Source: Williamsia faeni (GTDB lineage Bacteria; Actinomycetota; Actinomycetes; Mycobacteriales; Mycobacteriaceae). From it: a stretch of 64,000 nt of DNA. The stretch lies in the NCBI GenBank assembly GCA_003202005.1, contig QJJF01000004.1, positions 1 through 64,000 on the forward strand. The letters run 5' to 3'. Numbering within the stretch: position 1 is the first letter of the stretch; each line of letters opens with the position of its first letter. Made by a program: the position numbers and the translations under genes. The notes below the pieces were generated by a model that worked only from the letters and a program-made list of their open reading frames with translations, was not told the origin of the DNA and ran no database searches. Shown one piece after another: positions 34,926 to 44,039 of this stretch.

Positions 34926-36074
34926 ATGCGGTCTGATGAAGCGGGAGGCGGAGCGCGACCAGCCATCCGGGTGCGGGATTCGAGGACCGTGTCGTTCGAA
35001 CGGGGCGACGGTGCGGCCGCGGTGGTTTTTCGGGCGGTCCGTACGCAGGGGCCTGTCACGCGGGACCGACTGCCGGCGGCAACGGGCCTGTCCCCGGCGA
35101 CGGTCAATCGGCAACTGCAGGCACTCGACCGGCTGGGGCTCGTTCGCGAACGCCCGGATCTCGTTGCGGGCGGGGCCATCGGACGCCCGAAGATCCCGCT
35201 GACCCTCGATCGGGATCGGTTCTGTGTGATCGCCGTGCACATCGGTGCGCTCTCGACCCTGCTGATGGTCGCGGACCTCGGTGGCCGGCCGCTGCAGACG
35301 GTGGCGATGTCGACGCCGGTCGGTCCGGCGCCGGAAGCGCTCGGGCTGATCGCGCGCCGGGCGGCGCTGGTCGCCGACTCCTTCACACAGCGGGTACCGC
35401 TGTGGGCCGGTGCCGCCGTCGGCGGCACGGTTCATGAGGACGGCAGTGTCGATCACGCTCAACTCGGTTGGCGTCGGGCTCCGGTCGGAGCGGCGCTGGA
35501 GGACGAACTGGGTCTGCCGGTGTCGGTCAGCCCACATGTGCAGGCGATGGCCGCGGCCGAACTACTCCTGGCCGGCGCCGGCAACACCACCGGCACCGAC
35601 TTGCTCTTCTACGTTCGTGAGACGGTCGGCCTGGCCACGACCATCGACGGCAGGGTCCAGGAGCGGCCCGGCAACATCGGTCACATCCCGGTGCATGCAC
35701 CGCTGTTGACGGGGCGGCCGCAATCGATATTGCAGGACGTCGTCGGCCGCAAGGCGTTCGACGACGCTGTGGCCGCCGGGCGCGATGCCGGCGACCTGCA
35801 TGATGAAAGAGCCAGGGTGCTCGGGGAGATGGTGGCGCTGGTGCGCGATCTGATCAATCCGGATCGGGTGGTCCTGGCCGGTCACGTATTTGCCGAGCAT
35901 CGCCACGGTCTGGCCCCGGTGCAGGCGGCATTCGACGCGGCCAGCGGCCTGCCGCCGCTGGAATTGTCGCCGCCGCGATTCGGTGCGCGGGTCCAGGAAG
36001 GTGCAGCCGTGGTGGTATCGCTCGGCGCGCTCTACGCTGACCCAATCGGTGCCTTGCAGAACTTCAGTGCCTGA
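34926..36074 (+). CDS. ROK-family transcriptional regulator (Rv0485-like)
   Basis: A 382-aa regulator: winged helix at about 25-75 (VTRDRLPAATGLSPATVNRQLQAL), then a ROK sugar-kinase-like fold (VIAVHIGALSTLLMVADLGG, and RPGNIGHIPV in place of the zinc loop). The ROK zinc motif CxCGxxGC is absent, so kinase activity and zinc structure are unlikely and it should act as a repressor or activator. Rv0485 in M. tuberculosis regulates the pe13/ppe18 region; whether that holds here is unknown. ATG at 34926 lacks a strong RBS. Confidence 0.85.
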   Translation: MRSDEAGGGARPAIRVRDSRTVSFERGDGAAAVVFRAVRTQGPVTRDRLPAATGLSPATVNRQLQALDRLGLVRERPDLVAGGAIGRPKIPLTLDRDRFCVIAVHIGALSTLLMVADLGGRPLQTVAMSTPVGPAPEALGLIARRAALVADSFTQRVPLWAGAAVGGTVHEDGSVDHAQLGWRRAPVGAALEDELGLPVSVSPHVQAMAAAELLLAGAGNTTGTDLLFYVRETVGLATTIDGRVQERPGNIGHIPVHAPLLTGRPQSILQDVVGRKAFDDAVAAGRDAGDLHDERARVLGEMVALVRDLINPDRVVLAGHVFAEHRHGLAPVQAAFDAASGLPPLELSPPRFGARVQEGAAVVVSLGALYADPIGALQNFSA

Positions 36075-36109
36075 CTCGGCAGACCTTCGGGAAGGGATCA
36101 TCCATATCC

Positions 36110-36937
36110 ATGTCAGGTGACTTCGGGCAAACCGCTCAACGCGATGTAACGGCTGTACTCGATGTGGTGGTGAACAAGTCCGCCGAGATCGAACTGCAGA
36201 TCGCTGTGTCCCGGCTCGGTGGGGCGCAGGTGACCGAGACCTTGTCGGTTCAGTTGAATGGCAACCCCATCATCCCGGAAGAGATCGTGACGGCCAGCGG
36301 TAGTCGTATCCACTGGTTGCAGGCGGAACCGGGTGACCTCTACATCCAGTACTCGGCGAGCATCAATACACCGGCCGAACCGGCGCAGGTGGCTGCGTTC
36401 GACCGCTCCCTCTATCTCCGTCCGAGTCGATATGCGGAGGCCGACAAGTTCTTTGGCTTCGCGGCGGGCCAATTCGACACGAGTATGCCGCCGGCGGACC
36501 AGTTGGTTGCCGTCACAGATTTTGTCCGACAGCGACTTGCGTATATCTTCGGGGCGAGCGACCCCATCGACGGTGCCGTCGACACCTTGCTGTCGGGGGC
36601 CGGGGTGTGCCGGGACTTTGCGCATCTGGTGGTTGCGCTCTTGCGTGCCTTGGGAATTCCGGCCCGGCTGGTGTCGGTGTACGCCCCGGGGCTGTACCCG
36701 ATGGACTTCCACGCGGTGGCCGAGGCGTTGATCGACGGCCGGTGGGTGATTGTCGATGCCACCGGGCTCGCGCCACGTCAATCGCTGGTCCGGATCGCCT
36801 CCGGCCGGGATGCCGCCGATACGGCGTTCCTCGACAGCCATTTCGGCGACATCGTCCTTCGTAGCTACGAGGTGGGTGCGGTCGTGTCCGGCTACCTGCC
36901 GATCGACGATCCGACGTTGCAGGTTCAGTTGCGGTAG
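36110..36937 (+). CDS. Transglutaminase-like cysteine protease family protein
   Basis: A 275-aa protein with a beta-sandwich N-terminal half and the transglutaminase core: GAGVCRDFAHLVVALLRALG (Cys near 166), MDFHAVAEALIDGRWVIVDAT (His near 204, Asp near 219). The Cys-His-Asp triad is complete. No signal peptide, so cytoplasmic; relatives act as peptidases or amidases. It lies 35 bp after the ROK regulator on the same strand, so the two may be one transcript. Confidence 0.88.
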   Translation: MSGDFGQTAQRDVTAVLDVVVNKSAEIELQIAVSRLGGAQVTETLSVQLNGNPIIPEEIVTASGSRIHWLQAEPGDLYIQYSASINTPAEPAQVAAFDRSLYLRPSRYAEADKFFGFAAGQFDTSMPPADQLVAVTDFVRQRLAYIFGASDPIDGAVDTLLSGAGVCRDFAHLVVALLRALGIPARLVSVYAPGLYPMDFHAVAEALIDGRWVIVDATGLAPRQSLVRIASGRDAADTAFLDSHFGDIVLRSYEVGAVVSGYLPIDDPTLQVQLR

Positions 36938-37233
36938 GAGCGGTTCACAGACTGTGGCGACGGGCAGGGGAGCGCCAGGGGCGGGGGTTCGTGCATCGCG
37001 TCAGTGCGGTGGACTTCGTTGTGGGCATCGGGGTCTCCGGTGCCGGCGTGCCGGCCGAACAGATCGACGTGTTGCTTCTCGCGCGGCGTGGTTGGTAGTT
37101 CATACCGAAACTGTGCAATCCGGTGCTTGGTATCCGCTTGGAACGCGCTTGGGAGTCGAACTCCCAGGCGCGATTCCACGACCGGCACGATGGCTGAAAG
37201 GTATTGCAGTGCAAGCCCACCTGACATCTCGGT
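36925..37233 (-). CDS. Possible small protein or gene relic
   Basis: An open frame of 102 codons fills most of the 300-bp gap between the convergent transglutaminase and OtsB-GH15 genes. It starts at ATG 37233 (MSGGLALQYLSAIVPVV) and overlaps the transglutaminase stop by 13 bp. Codon third positions are less GC-biased than in neighbours and the end is rich in His/Pro, so it may be non-coding. The same gap carries a hairpin at 37140-37176. I do not recognise the product. Confidence 0.25.
   Translation of the reverse strand, partial: TEMSGGLALQYLSAIVPVVESRLGVRLPSAFQADTKHRIAQFRYELPTTPREKQHVDLFGRHAGTGDPDAHNEVHRTDAMHEPPPLALPCPSPQSVNRSYRN
37140..37176. terminator. Hairpin in the convergent gap before the OtsB-GH15 gene
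   Basis: GGAACGCGCTTGGGAGT pairs imperfectly with ACTCCCAGGCGCGATTCC around a CGA loop: TGGGAGT/ACTCCCA is perfect, then one mismatch, then GCGCG. It lies between two converging genes and can stop both. If the small frame at 36925-37233 is real, the hairpin is inside it. Confidence 0.55.
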
Positions 37234-37241
37234 GAGGGTTG

Positions 37242-39800
37242 CTACGCCCCCAGCAGTCGGGCACACCGGAGGAGCCCGATGTGGCTGTAGGCCTGCGGAT
37301 GGTTGCCCAGGGACCGTTCGGCGACGGGATCGTATTCCTCCGAGAGCAGTCCGGTCGGGCCGGCGGCTTTGACCATCTGGTCGAACAGGGCCTCGGCGTC
37401 GTTGCGGCGGTCGATGAGGAGATACGCCTCGATGAGCCACGCGGCGCAGAGGTGGAAGCCACCTTCGTCGCCGGGCAGACCGTCGTCGTGGTGGTACCGG
37501 TACACCGTTGAGCCACTGCGGAGTTCGGCCTCGGTCGCGACGACCGTGGCGGTGAACTTCGGATCGGACGGGTCGATCAGACCCGACAATCCGATGTGCA
37601 GGGTCGCGGCGTCGAGGTCGACGCCGTCGTAGGCGGCAGTGAATGACTTCGCCTTGGCGTTCCAGCCCTGCTTCATGACCTGGCGCGCGATGGTGTCGCG
37701 CAGCACGGGCCATCCGAGTTCGGTCTCGTAGCCGAATTCCTCGCCGAGTTTGAGTGCCCGGTCGACGGTCATCCAGCACATCACCTTGGAGTACACGTGA
37801 TGGCGGGGGTTACCGCGGATCTCCCAGATACCGTGGTCGGGCTCGGTCCAGCGGCGTTCCACCGCGTAGACCATGTCCTTCACCAGGTCCCAGTCGGCGG
37901 CCGACAAGGCCTCGCCGTGACCGGCGGCCTTCCGGGCGTGAGCCAGCGTCGAGATCAGGTCGACGATCGGTCCGAAGACGTCCAGCTGGACCTGTTGGTT
38001 GGCCGCGTTGCCGACACGGACCGGACGCGAACCGGCGTAACCGGGCAGCGAGTCGATGACGGCTTCGGGCGGCAGCCCGCCGCCGGCGAGGGTGTACAGC
38101 GGATGCAGCCATTCGGGGCCGGTGACGGTACCGAGCACGCGGTGCAGCCATCCCAGGTAGTTCTCGGCCTCGGTGTACGAACCGACGGAGACCAGAGCGG
38201 ACGCGGTCAGCGCTGCGTCACGCAGCCAGCAGTAGCGGTAATCCCAGTTGCGAACGCCGCCGAGTTCCTCCGGCAATGACGTCGTGGCCGCCGCCATGAT
38301 CGACCCCGTATCTGAGTGGACCAGACCGCGCAGTGTCAGCGCCGACCTCTTCATCAGGTCGCGTTTGATGCCGGGGAGGTCGAGGGTGGCGGCCCATTCG
38401 CTCCAGTATTTCTCCGACGCGGAGCGACGCTCGGACTCCGGAACCGCGGAGGGCTCGAGATCTTCGGAACCACAGCGCAGTTCGAGGACCAACGGCTCCT
38501 CCGAGAGCTCGACCACCGCGGTGGCGGTCTGGTGCTGACGATCAGTCTGGATCTCCCAGGTGACGCCGGGGGCGCGCAGTACCAGCGGCTCATTCGAGCC
38601 GTACACGCGCAGTCCTTCGTCGAATGTCTCGATGCGGACGGCGGCCTGACCGAACTCCGGACGCGGCGAGAACCGGATCCGGGCTTTGACGCTTCCGCGG
38701 ATCACGCGCGTGAGGTCGGTGCGTCCGACGCTGACGTCGTGTGGCAGGTAGTCGGTGACCTCGAGGCCGGCCCAGCGGGTCCGGACGGTCATCGTTCCGT
38801 CGATGTAGCGCTGGCTCAGCGGGAGGGGGCGCTTGCCACCCTCGACCGCCGGGCCGATTGAGAACTCGCCGGCCTCATCCGTGCCGAGCAGGCCGGCGAA
38901 CAGCGCCGCCGAATCGGGCTCGGGATGGCACATCCAGCAGACGTTGGCTTCCGGGGTGACCAGGGCGACGGTGCGTGGCGACGCGAGCATCGTCAGACGC
39001 TCGATGGGGACCGCGTCGTCGCCGCGAAGCCAGGTGCGACGTTCCTCGACGAGGAACGCCAACGCGGTGGCGACCTGCTCGGTGTCGTCGACCCGGTAGG
39101 TGGCCAGGGTGTCGCCGTCGCCGACCTTGACACCGAAATCCGGTCCGTGGAGCCGGTGGAAGGCCTTCTCGTCGGTGACGTCGTCGCCGAAGAAGACCGC
39201 CGCGCTGGCGCCGGCCTCATGACGCAAGATGTCGAGAGCCTGACCCTTGTCGGTCTTGATGACCGCGAGTTCGATGACGGACTTGCCCTCGGTGACCTGC
39301 ACACCGTCCCAGGTGGCCGGCCCGGTGCGGACGCGGTGCAGCGCGGCATCGGCATCGGTGGTCGAGGCGTTCCGCACGTGCAGTGCGGTACTGGCCGGTT
39401 TGGTCTCCACGGTCACGTTGGCGAAGGCTCCGGCGATGTCGCGGAGTTCCACGATCAGCGTGTCGAGGAGTTCGGTGGCCTCAGGGGTGATCTCGTGGAC
39501 AAAGCCCACATCGAACTCACTGCCGTGGCTGCCGACGAGATGGACCTCGGCAGGCAGGCGCGACAGCGTGGCCAGATCGCGCAGCGCACGCCCGGAGATC
39601 ACGGCTGCGGTGGTCGAATCCAAGTCGGCGAGGGCGCGCATGGCCCGTACAGAATCGCCGTTGGGTCGTGCATCTTCGGGGCGGGAAACGATGGGGGCCA
39701 TGCAGCCGTCGTAGTCCGAGGCCACGAGCAGCCGGGGCATTCGAGCGATTGCTTTGAGGGCGCGCCGCAGTTCCGGAGCCAGGTCTTGTGCACTCACCAC
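37242..39800 (-). CDS. otsB: Fusion: trehalose-6-phosphatase (OtsB) with GH15 glucoamylase/trehalase-like domain
   Basis: An 852-aa two-domain enzyme. Residues 1 to about 250 are a HAD phosphatase: motif I DYDGCMAP near 29 (nucleophile and acid/base Asp), KPASTAL near 133 and GDDVTDE near 200, so T6P dephosphorylation is expected. From about 255 comes a GH15 domain: RNWDYRYCWLRDA near 532, HGIWEIRG with candidate acid Glu and DEGGFHLCAAW with candidate base Glu; GH15 in mycobacteria includes trehalase. One protein may thus make and break trehalose. The start is GTG at 39800 (or 39797). otsA is 95 bp upstream on the same strand. Confidence 0.9.
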   Translation of the reverse strand: MVSAQDLAPELRRALKAIARMPRLLVASDYDGCMAPIVSRPEDARPNGDSVRAMRALADLDSTTAAVISGRALRDLATLSRLPAEVHLVGSHGSEFDVGFVHEITPEATELLDTLIVELRDIAGAFANVTVETKPASTALHVRNASTTDADAALHRVRTGPATWDGVQVTEGKSVIELAVIKTDKGQALDILRHEAGASAAVFFGDDVTDEKAFHRLHGPDFGVKVGDGDTLATYRVDDTEQVATALAFLVEERRTWLRGDDAVPIERLTMLASPRTVALVTPEANVCWMCHPEPDSAALFAGLLGTDEAGEFSIGPAVEGGKRPLPLSQRYIDGTMTVRTRWAGLEVTDYLPHDVSVGRTDLTRVIRGSVKARIRFSPRPEFGQAAVRIETFDEGLRVYGSNEPLVLRAPGVTWEIQTDRQHQTATAVVELSEEPLVLELRCGSEDLEPSAVPESERRSASEKYWSEWAATLDLPGIKRDLMKRSALTLRGLVHSDTGSIMAAATTSLPEELGGVRNWDYRYCWLRDAALTASALVSVGSYTEAENYLGWLHRVLGTVTGPEWLHPLYTLAGGGLPPEAVIDSLPGYAGSRPVRVGNAANQQVQLDVFGPIVDLISTLAHARKAAGHGEALSAADWDLVKDMVYAVERRWTEPDHGIWEIRGNPRHHVYSKVMCWMTVDRALKLGEEFGYETELGWPVLRDTIARQVMKQGWNAKAKSFTAAYDGVDLDAATLHIGLSGLIDPSDPKFTATVVATEAELRSGSTVYRYHHDDGLPGDEGGFHLCAAWLIEAYLLIDRRNDAEALFDQMVKAAGPTGLLSEEYDPVAERSLGNHPQAYSHIGLLRCARLLGA

Positions 39801-39895
39801 GCGAGTCTAAGTCTGCGCACCCGGGCTGAGTCCAATTCAGCAGACGTTATGTGTGTAATTGCATCGCTCGTCACAGTTTTGCCGGCGCAAACCCC

Positions 39896-41374
39896 TCACA
39901 CGAGGTCGAGTCCGCGGTTCTCGCTCGGGATCGTTTCGGTGTCGGCACCGAGCGCACCGAGGAAACTTTTTGCCCAGCGCTGTACGTCGTGGGTGAGGAC
40001 CTGGCGTCGCAGGGCCCGCATCCGGCGTTTGCCTTCCTCGGGGTCCTGTTCGAGCGCATCGGTGATGGCCAGCTTCACACCGTCGGTGTCGTAGGGATTG
40101 GCCTGGAATGCCTGGCGGAGTTCAGCTGCCGCACCGGTGAACTCGCTCAGCACCAACGCGCCGCCGAGGTCGCTGCGGCAGGCCACGTACTCCTTGGCGA
40201 CCAGGTTCATGCCGTCGCGCAACGGCGTGACGAGCATGACGTCGGCCGCGACGAAGAAGGCGATGAGGTCGTCGCGGGGGACCGGGCGGTGCAGGTATTG
40301 CACCACTGGATGTCCGACCTGACTGAAGTTGCCGTTGATGTTTCCGACGAGCTGTTCGATGTCGCCGCGCATTTTGATGTAGCTGTCGACCCGTTCCCGG
40401 CTGGGCGTGGCGAGCTGCACCATCGTGATGTCGTCCGGATTGATCCGACCCTCCTGGAGGAGTTCGGCAAGCGCCTGCAACCGGACATCGATGCCCTTGG
40501 TGTAGTCGAGGCGGTCGACTCCCAGCAGGATCTTCTTCGGATTGCCGAGTTCTTGGCGGATCTCCGCGGCGCGCTTGCGGATCTCTTTGGACTTGGCGCG
40601 GGCATCGAGTTCGCCCGAGTCGATCGAGATGGGGAAGGCGCCGACGCGTACCGTGCGGAAACCGACCTGCACGACACCGAATTTCGAGCGGACGCCGACC
40701 TGTCCCTTGGAGGTGGCCTGGCCGGCGAGCCGGCGGGCGAGGTAGAGAAAGTTCTGGGCACCGCCGGGCAGATGGAAGCCGATCAGATCGGCCCCGAGCA
40801 ATCCCTCGATGATCTCGGTCCGCCACGGCATCTGCATGAACAGCTCGACCGGCGGGAACGGGATGTGCAGGAAGAAGCCGATCTTCAGATCGGGGCGCAG
40901 CATCCGGAGCATCTTCGGCACCAGCTGCAGCTGGTAGTCCTGGATCCAGACCACCGCACCCTCTGCAGCCGCTTTCGATGTGGCTTCGGCGAACCGTCGA
41001 TTGATGGCGACGTAGGCATTCCACCATTCGCGGTGGTACTCGGGTTTGACGATGACGTCGTGGTAGAGCGGCCACAGTGTGGCGTTGGAGAAGCCCTCGT
41101 AATATTCGGCGATCTCATCGGCCGACAACGGCACCGAATAGAGCTGGAGCCCTTCGACTTCGGGATGCTCTTCGACATCGGGCAGCCCGGACCAGCCGAC
41201 CCAGGCGCCGGTTTGCGACCGCAGAATCGGTTCGAGTGCGGTGACCAGGCCGCCCGGACTGCGATTCCAGCGGATGCTGCCGTCAGCGAGTACTTCTTTG
41301 TCAACCGGTAGCCGATTGGCGACCACTACGAAGTCGGCGCGGGTGTCGGACTTGTTCGATCGCTTGGTTGGCAC
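39896..41374 (-). CDS. otsA: Trehalose-6-phosphate synthase
   Basis: GT20 enzyme joining UDP- or ADP-glucose to glucose 6-phosphate. The 492-aa protein has the N-terminal loop VVVANRLPV at 16-24 and SPGGLVTAL, the phosphate-binding text FLHIPFPP near 168, [11 protein letters not shown] near 289 and the donor-binding [14 protein letters not shown] near 390. GTG start at 41374 lies 3 bp after a 55-aa ORF, so translation is likely coupled. Together with the downstream OtsB-GH15 gene it forms the trehalose operon for stress protection and mycolate-carrier supply. Confidence 0.97.
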   Translation of the reverse strand: MPTKRSNKSDTRADFVVVANRLPVDKEVLADGSIRWNRSPGGLVTALEPILRSQTGAWVGWSGLPDVEEHPEVEGLQLYSVPLSADEIAEYYEGFSNATLWPLYHDVIVKPEYHREWWNAYVAINRRFAEATSKAAAEGAVVWIQDYQLQLVPKMLRMLRPDLKIGFFLHIPFPPVELFMQMPWRTEIIEGLLGADLIGFHLPGGAQNFLYLARRLAGQATSKGQVGVRSKFGVVQVGFRTVRVGAFPISIDSGELDARAKSKEIRKRAAEIRQELGNPKKILLGVDRLDYTKGIDVRLQALAELLQEGRINPDDITMVQLATPSRERVDSYIKMRGDIEQLVGNINGNFSQVGHPVVQYLHRPVPRDDLIAFFVAADVMLVTPLRDGMNLVAKEYVACRSDLGGALVLSEFTGAAAELRQAFQANPYDTDGVKLAITDALEQDPEEGKRRMRALRRQVLTHDVQRWAKSFLGALGADTETIPSENRGLDLV

Positions 41375-41377
41375 AGA

Positions 41378-41545
41378 TCAGGCTTCGCCCGGTGCAATCC
41401 CGAGCATTGCCAGCAACATCCGGCACTCGTCGGCATCGATTGCGTACGCAGCGACGACCCGTCTGGCGGAGTTCGCGGTCTCGTCGGCCACGGGCTCCAG
41501 ATCTTCGTCTGCGATGTCTGTTTTTTCACTGGTCTTGGCAGGCAT
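41378..41545 (-). CDS. 55-aa conserved-looking small protein ahead of otsA
   Basis: An open frame of 55 codons starts at ATG 41545 with AGGA 8 bp upstream and ends in TGA 3 bp before the otsA start. The product starts MPAKTSEKTDIADEDLEP, an acidic leader, then a short helical segment ending DADECRMLLAMLGIAPGEA. The good ribosome site, normal codon use and tight spacing argue that it is real and translated with otsA. The ending resembles small actinobacterial proteins with a C-R-M-L-L-x-M-L-G motif, but I cannot name a family. Upstream, the thrE stop is 18 bp away. Confidence 0.6.
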   Translation of the reverse strand: MPAKTSEKTDIADEDLEPVADETANSARRVVAAYAIDADECRMLLAMLGIAPGEA

Positions 41546-41563
41546 GGCGAATATCCTACCTGG

Positions 41564-43081
41564 TCATATTCGTCTGTCGGTCAGACCTGGGCGCACGTCT
41601 GACTTCCGCAACGGCTGGGTGACGGCGTCCGGGTCGACATCGGGTTCGCCGGTCATGCGACCAGGGCGGATGCCCGAGCGCGCGGTCAGGAGCGCCCGGG
41701 TCGGCCGGGTCGGAATCCGGGGCCGGCGCAGCGTTCGGGCGACGAACTCACCGAGGGTCACGCCGGCTGCCAGTGAGCAACCGACACCGATCGCCGATCC
41801 GAAGGCGGTCAGGCCGTCGATCGTCTGACCGCTGATCAATCCGTATAGCCCTCGGTAGATCGCCAGACCGGGCAACAGTGGGGTGATCCCCGCGACCGCG
41901 ACAACGAGCGGCGGCGTCAGTGCCCGGCGGGCGAGCAGGCCGCCGACGAGCCCGACCATCGAGGCCGCGATGCCCGCAGAAATTACGGGGCCGAAGTTGT
42001 AGTGGCCGGCAGTCGCGACGATGGCAGCACCCATGGCGCCACCGATGAACGCAGTGGGGAGCGCCCGGAACTCCGCGTAGCTGGCGACGGCGAACGCGGC
42101 GGCGGCGGTACCGCCGGCGATCACCCGAACCGGCGTGTTGGCGAGGTCGAATTCGGTGGTCGAGGTGATCGTCGGCAGATAGATCCCGGTGGCCTCCATC
42201 AGCCGGATGGCGATACCGACACCGCTGATGATGCCGCCGGTCATGATGAGCAACTCGAAGAAGCGTGCGCAGCCGGTGATCGGTGCGCCGGTGATGGCGT
42301 CCTGCACGGAGCCGACGAGCGAGAGCCCGGACAACAACACCACCACGCCGGCCGCGATGACCAGCGATGGTTTGATGTCGACCCCGAGGGTCTCCCGGTT
42401 CTCGTAGACGATCGCCGCCGGTATCACCGCGATGAAGCCACCGGTCATCTGCTGGAAGAACAGGGGTGTGCCGATCTTGTTGAGCAGACGGTTCGTTCGG
42501 TCGATCACCGCCGTGGTGAGGAAGGCGACCACCGCGACCAGCCAGCCGCCGCCGAGCAGCACCGCCAGCGCACCGGCCATCGACGCCCAGGCCAGGGTCG
42601 CGACCCAGCGCCGATAGGGGTGGGGTGCGGCGATGATGGCGTCGATGACCGTGTGGGCTTCGCCGGGATCGATCGCGAGGTTCCGGATCTTGCGGACGAG
42701 GCGGTCGACCGCCGCCAGTCGGGTGAAGTCGAGTGAGCGGTAGTGCACCGATCTCATCGCGGTCACCGGCGGCATCGACGTACCGCGACGTGCACTCACC
42801 CAGATGGTGTTGTACGTCACATCGACTTCGCAGTTCTCGACGCCGTACATGCTCGCCACGAACCGAACCTGCATCTGCGTATCGATCGCGCCGGTGCCCG
42901 AGTCGAGCAACACCGCTCCTACCTGGATCGCAAGGTTGAGAACTTCGGTAACTGCGGCATCGTCGGTGAGGTCGATCGGCTGTCTGGGCGATACCGCGGG
43001 TTCGAACGGCTCGATCGTGTCGATCGTCGCTCGACGACTGCCGGCGATGAGCCGGGGAAGTCTCGCGATATACTCACGCAC
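41564..43081 (-). CDS. thrE: Threonine/serine exporter (ThrE family)
   Basis: A 505-aa membrane protein. The N-terminal cytoplasmic ThrE/DUF1212 domain (about 40-160: LLDSGTGAIDTQ, VDVTYNTIWVSA, RSLDFTRLAAVDRLV) is followed by about ten transmembrane helices including the DUF3815-like half (GGAMGAAIVATAGHY). This is the single-chain actinobacterial form. It should export L-threonine and L-serine with proton motive force. GTG start at 43081, only 6 bp before the tRNA-Thr gene on the opposite strand. It is followed by the small ORF and otsA on the same strand. Confidence 0.92.
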   Translation of the reverse strand: MREYIARLPRLIAGSRRATIDTIEPFEPAVSPRQPIDLTDDAAVTEVLNLAIQVGAVLLDSGTGAIDTQMQVRFVASMYGVENCEVDVTYNTIWVSARRGTSMPPVTAMRSVHYRSLDFTRLAAVDRLVRKIRNLAIDPGEAHTVIDAIIAAPHPYRRWVATLAWASMAGALAVLLGGGWLVAVVAFLTTAVIDRTNRLLNKIGTPLFFQQMTGGFIAVIPAAIVYENRETLGVDIKPSLVIAAGVVVLLSGLSLVGSVQDAITGAPITGCARFFELLIMTGGIISGVGIAIRLMEATGIYLPTITSTTEFDLANTPVRVIAGGTAAAAFAVASYAEFRALPTAFIGGAMGAAIVATAGHYNFGPVISAGIAASMVGLVGGLLARRALTPPLVVAVAGITPLLPGLAIYRGLYGLISGQTIDGLTAFGSAIGVGCSLAAGVTLGEFVARTLRRPRIPTRPTRALLTARSGIRPGRMTGEPDVDPDAVTQPLRKSDVRPGLTDRRI

Positions 43082-43087
43082 GCAGTT

Positions 43088-43162
43088 GCCTCCTTAGCTC
43101 AGTGGTAGAGCACTCGCCTTGTAAGCGAGCGGTCGTCAGTTCAATCCTGACAGGGGGCTCCA
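43088..43162 (+). tRNA. tRNA-Thr (anticodon TGT)
   Basis: Complete cloverleaf: acceptor GCCTCCT/AGGGGGC (one T-G pair), D stem GCTC/GAGC, anticodon stem CTCGC/GCGAG around CTTGTAA (anticodon TGT, threonine), T stem GTCAG/CTGAC. Discriminator T and CCA are encoded (TCCA). It starts 6 bp from the divergent thrE start codon. Confidence 0.97.
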
Positions 43163-43334
43163 CAGACTTCAGGGTCAACTCGCCGGTTCCGGGGGGTTGG
43201 CCCTGTTGTCGTCTGCGCGCTTGAGCAGAAACGCGCCGGGATCGGGCGTGGAGTTTTAGCATTTCCTATGCGACCACCGCATCTCGCGGCTGGAGATTCG
43301 TCGGTCACGCCACCAAAGGGAGGCTTGATTCGAC

Positions 43335-44039
43335 ATGAAGCCGGTATTGCAACTCCAGGGCGTCGGTAAGTCATACCGCCGGGGCGACGAGCAGGTCCTC
43401 GTCCTCGATGATTTCGACTTCACTTTGGACGCAGGCGAATTCGTTGTCGTGACCGGTCCATCGGGAGCCGGCAAATCGACCCTCCTGCATGTGGCCGGCG
43501 GGTTGGATGCACCGGATCGCGGGACCGTTTCGGTGACCGGTCAGGACGTGTGGTCGATGAGCGCCGGCGCTCGCGCGGCGTTCCGGCGACGCAACCTCGG
43601 ATTTGTGTTCCAGTTCTTCAACTTGGTGCCGATGCTGACCGCGGTGGAGAACGTGTCGCTGCCGCTGGTCCTGGACGGTGTGCGGGCCCGGTCGGCCGAC
43701 GCCCGCGCCCGCGAGCTACTGGAACGGATCGGTCTCGGCGACCGCGCCGGGCACCGGCCGGCCGAACTGTCGGGTGGACAGATGCAACGGGTGGCCGTGG
43801 CGCGCGCGCTGGCGGCCCGGCCGTCGATCATTCTGGCCGATGAGCCGACCGGAAACCTGGACAGTCACTCCTCGACCGAGGTCCTGGATCTACTGCGGTC
43901 GCTGTCCGACGAAGACGGCGCGGCGGTCGTCATGGTGACCCACGACCCGGCCGCGGCCCGCTACGGATCCCGCGAGCTGCGCCTGGTCGACGGGCGTGCA
44001 TCTGCGGTCGACGAAGCCGCGCCCGCCGAGGAGAAATGA
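43335..44039 (+). CDS. ABC transporter ATP-binding protein (LolD/MacB type)
   Basis: A 234-aa ATPase: Walker A GPSGAGKST near 41, Q-loop VFQFFNLVPMLTAVEN, signature LSGGQMQRVAVARA near 141, Walker B ILADEPTGNLDS and switch His in VMVTHD. The GNLDS text is typical of the LolD/MacB export group. It overlaps the FtsX-like permease by 4 bp (ATGA), so they form one mechanotransmission-type ABC exporter acting on envelope lipids, peptides or lipoproteins. Cargo unknown. Confidence 0.93.
   Translation: MKPVLQLQGVGKSYRRGDEQVLVLDDFDFTLDAGEFVVVTGPSGAGKSTLLHVAGGLDAPDRGTVSVTGQDVWSMSAGARAAFRRRNLGFVFQFFNLVPMLTAVENVSLPLVLDGVRARSADARARELLERIGLGDRAGHRPAELSGGQMQRVAVARALAARPSIILADEPTGNLDSHSSTEVLDLLRSLSDEDGAAVVMVTHDPAAARYGSRELRLVDGRASAVDEAAPAEEK

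Noticed and set aside
39851-41311. Long plus-strand open frame opposite otsA
   Set aside because: Antisense shadow; otsA has complete GT20 motifs.
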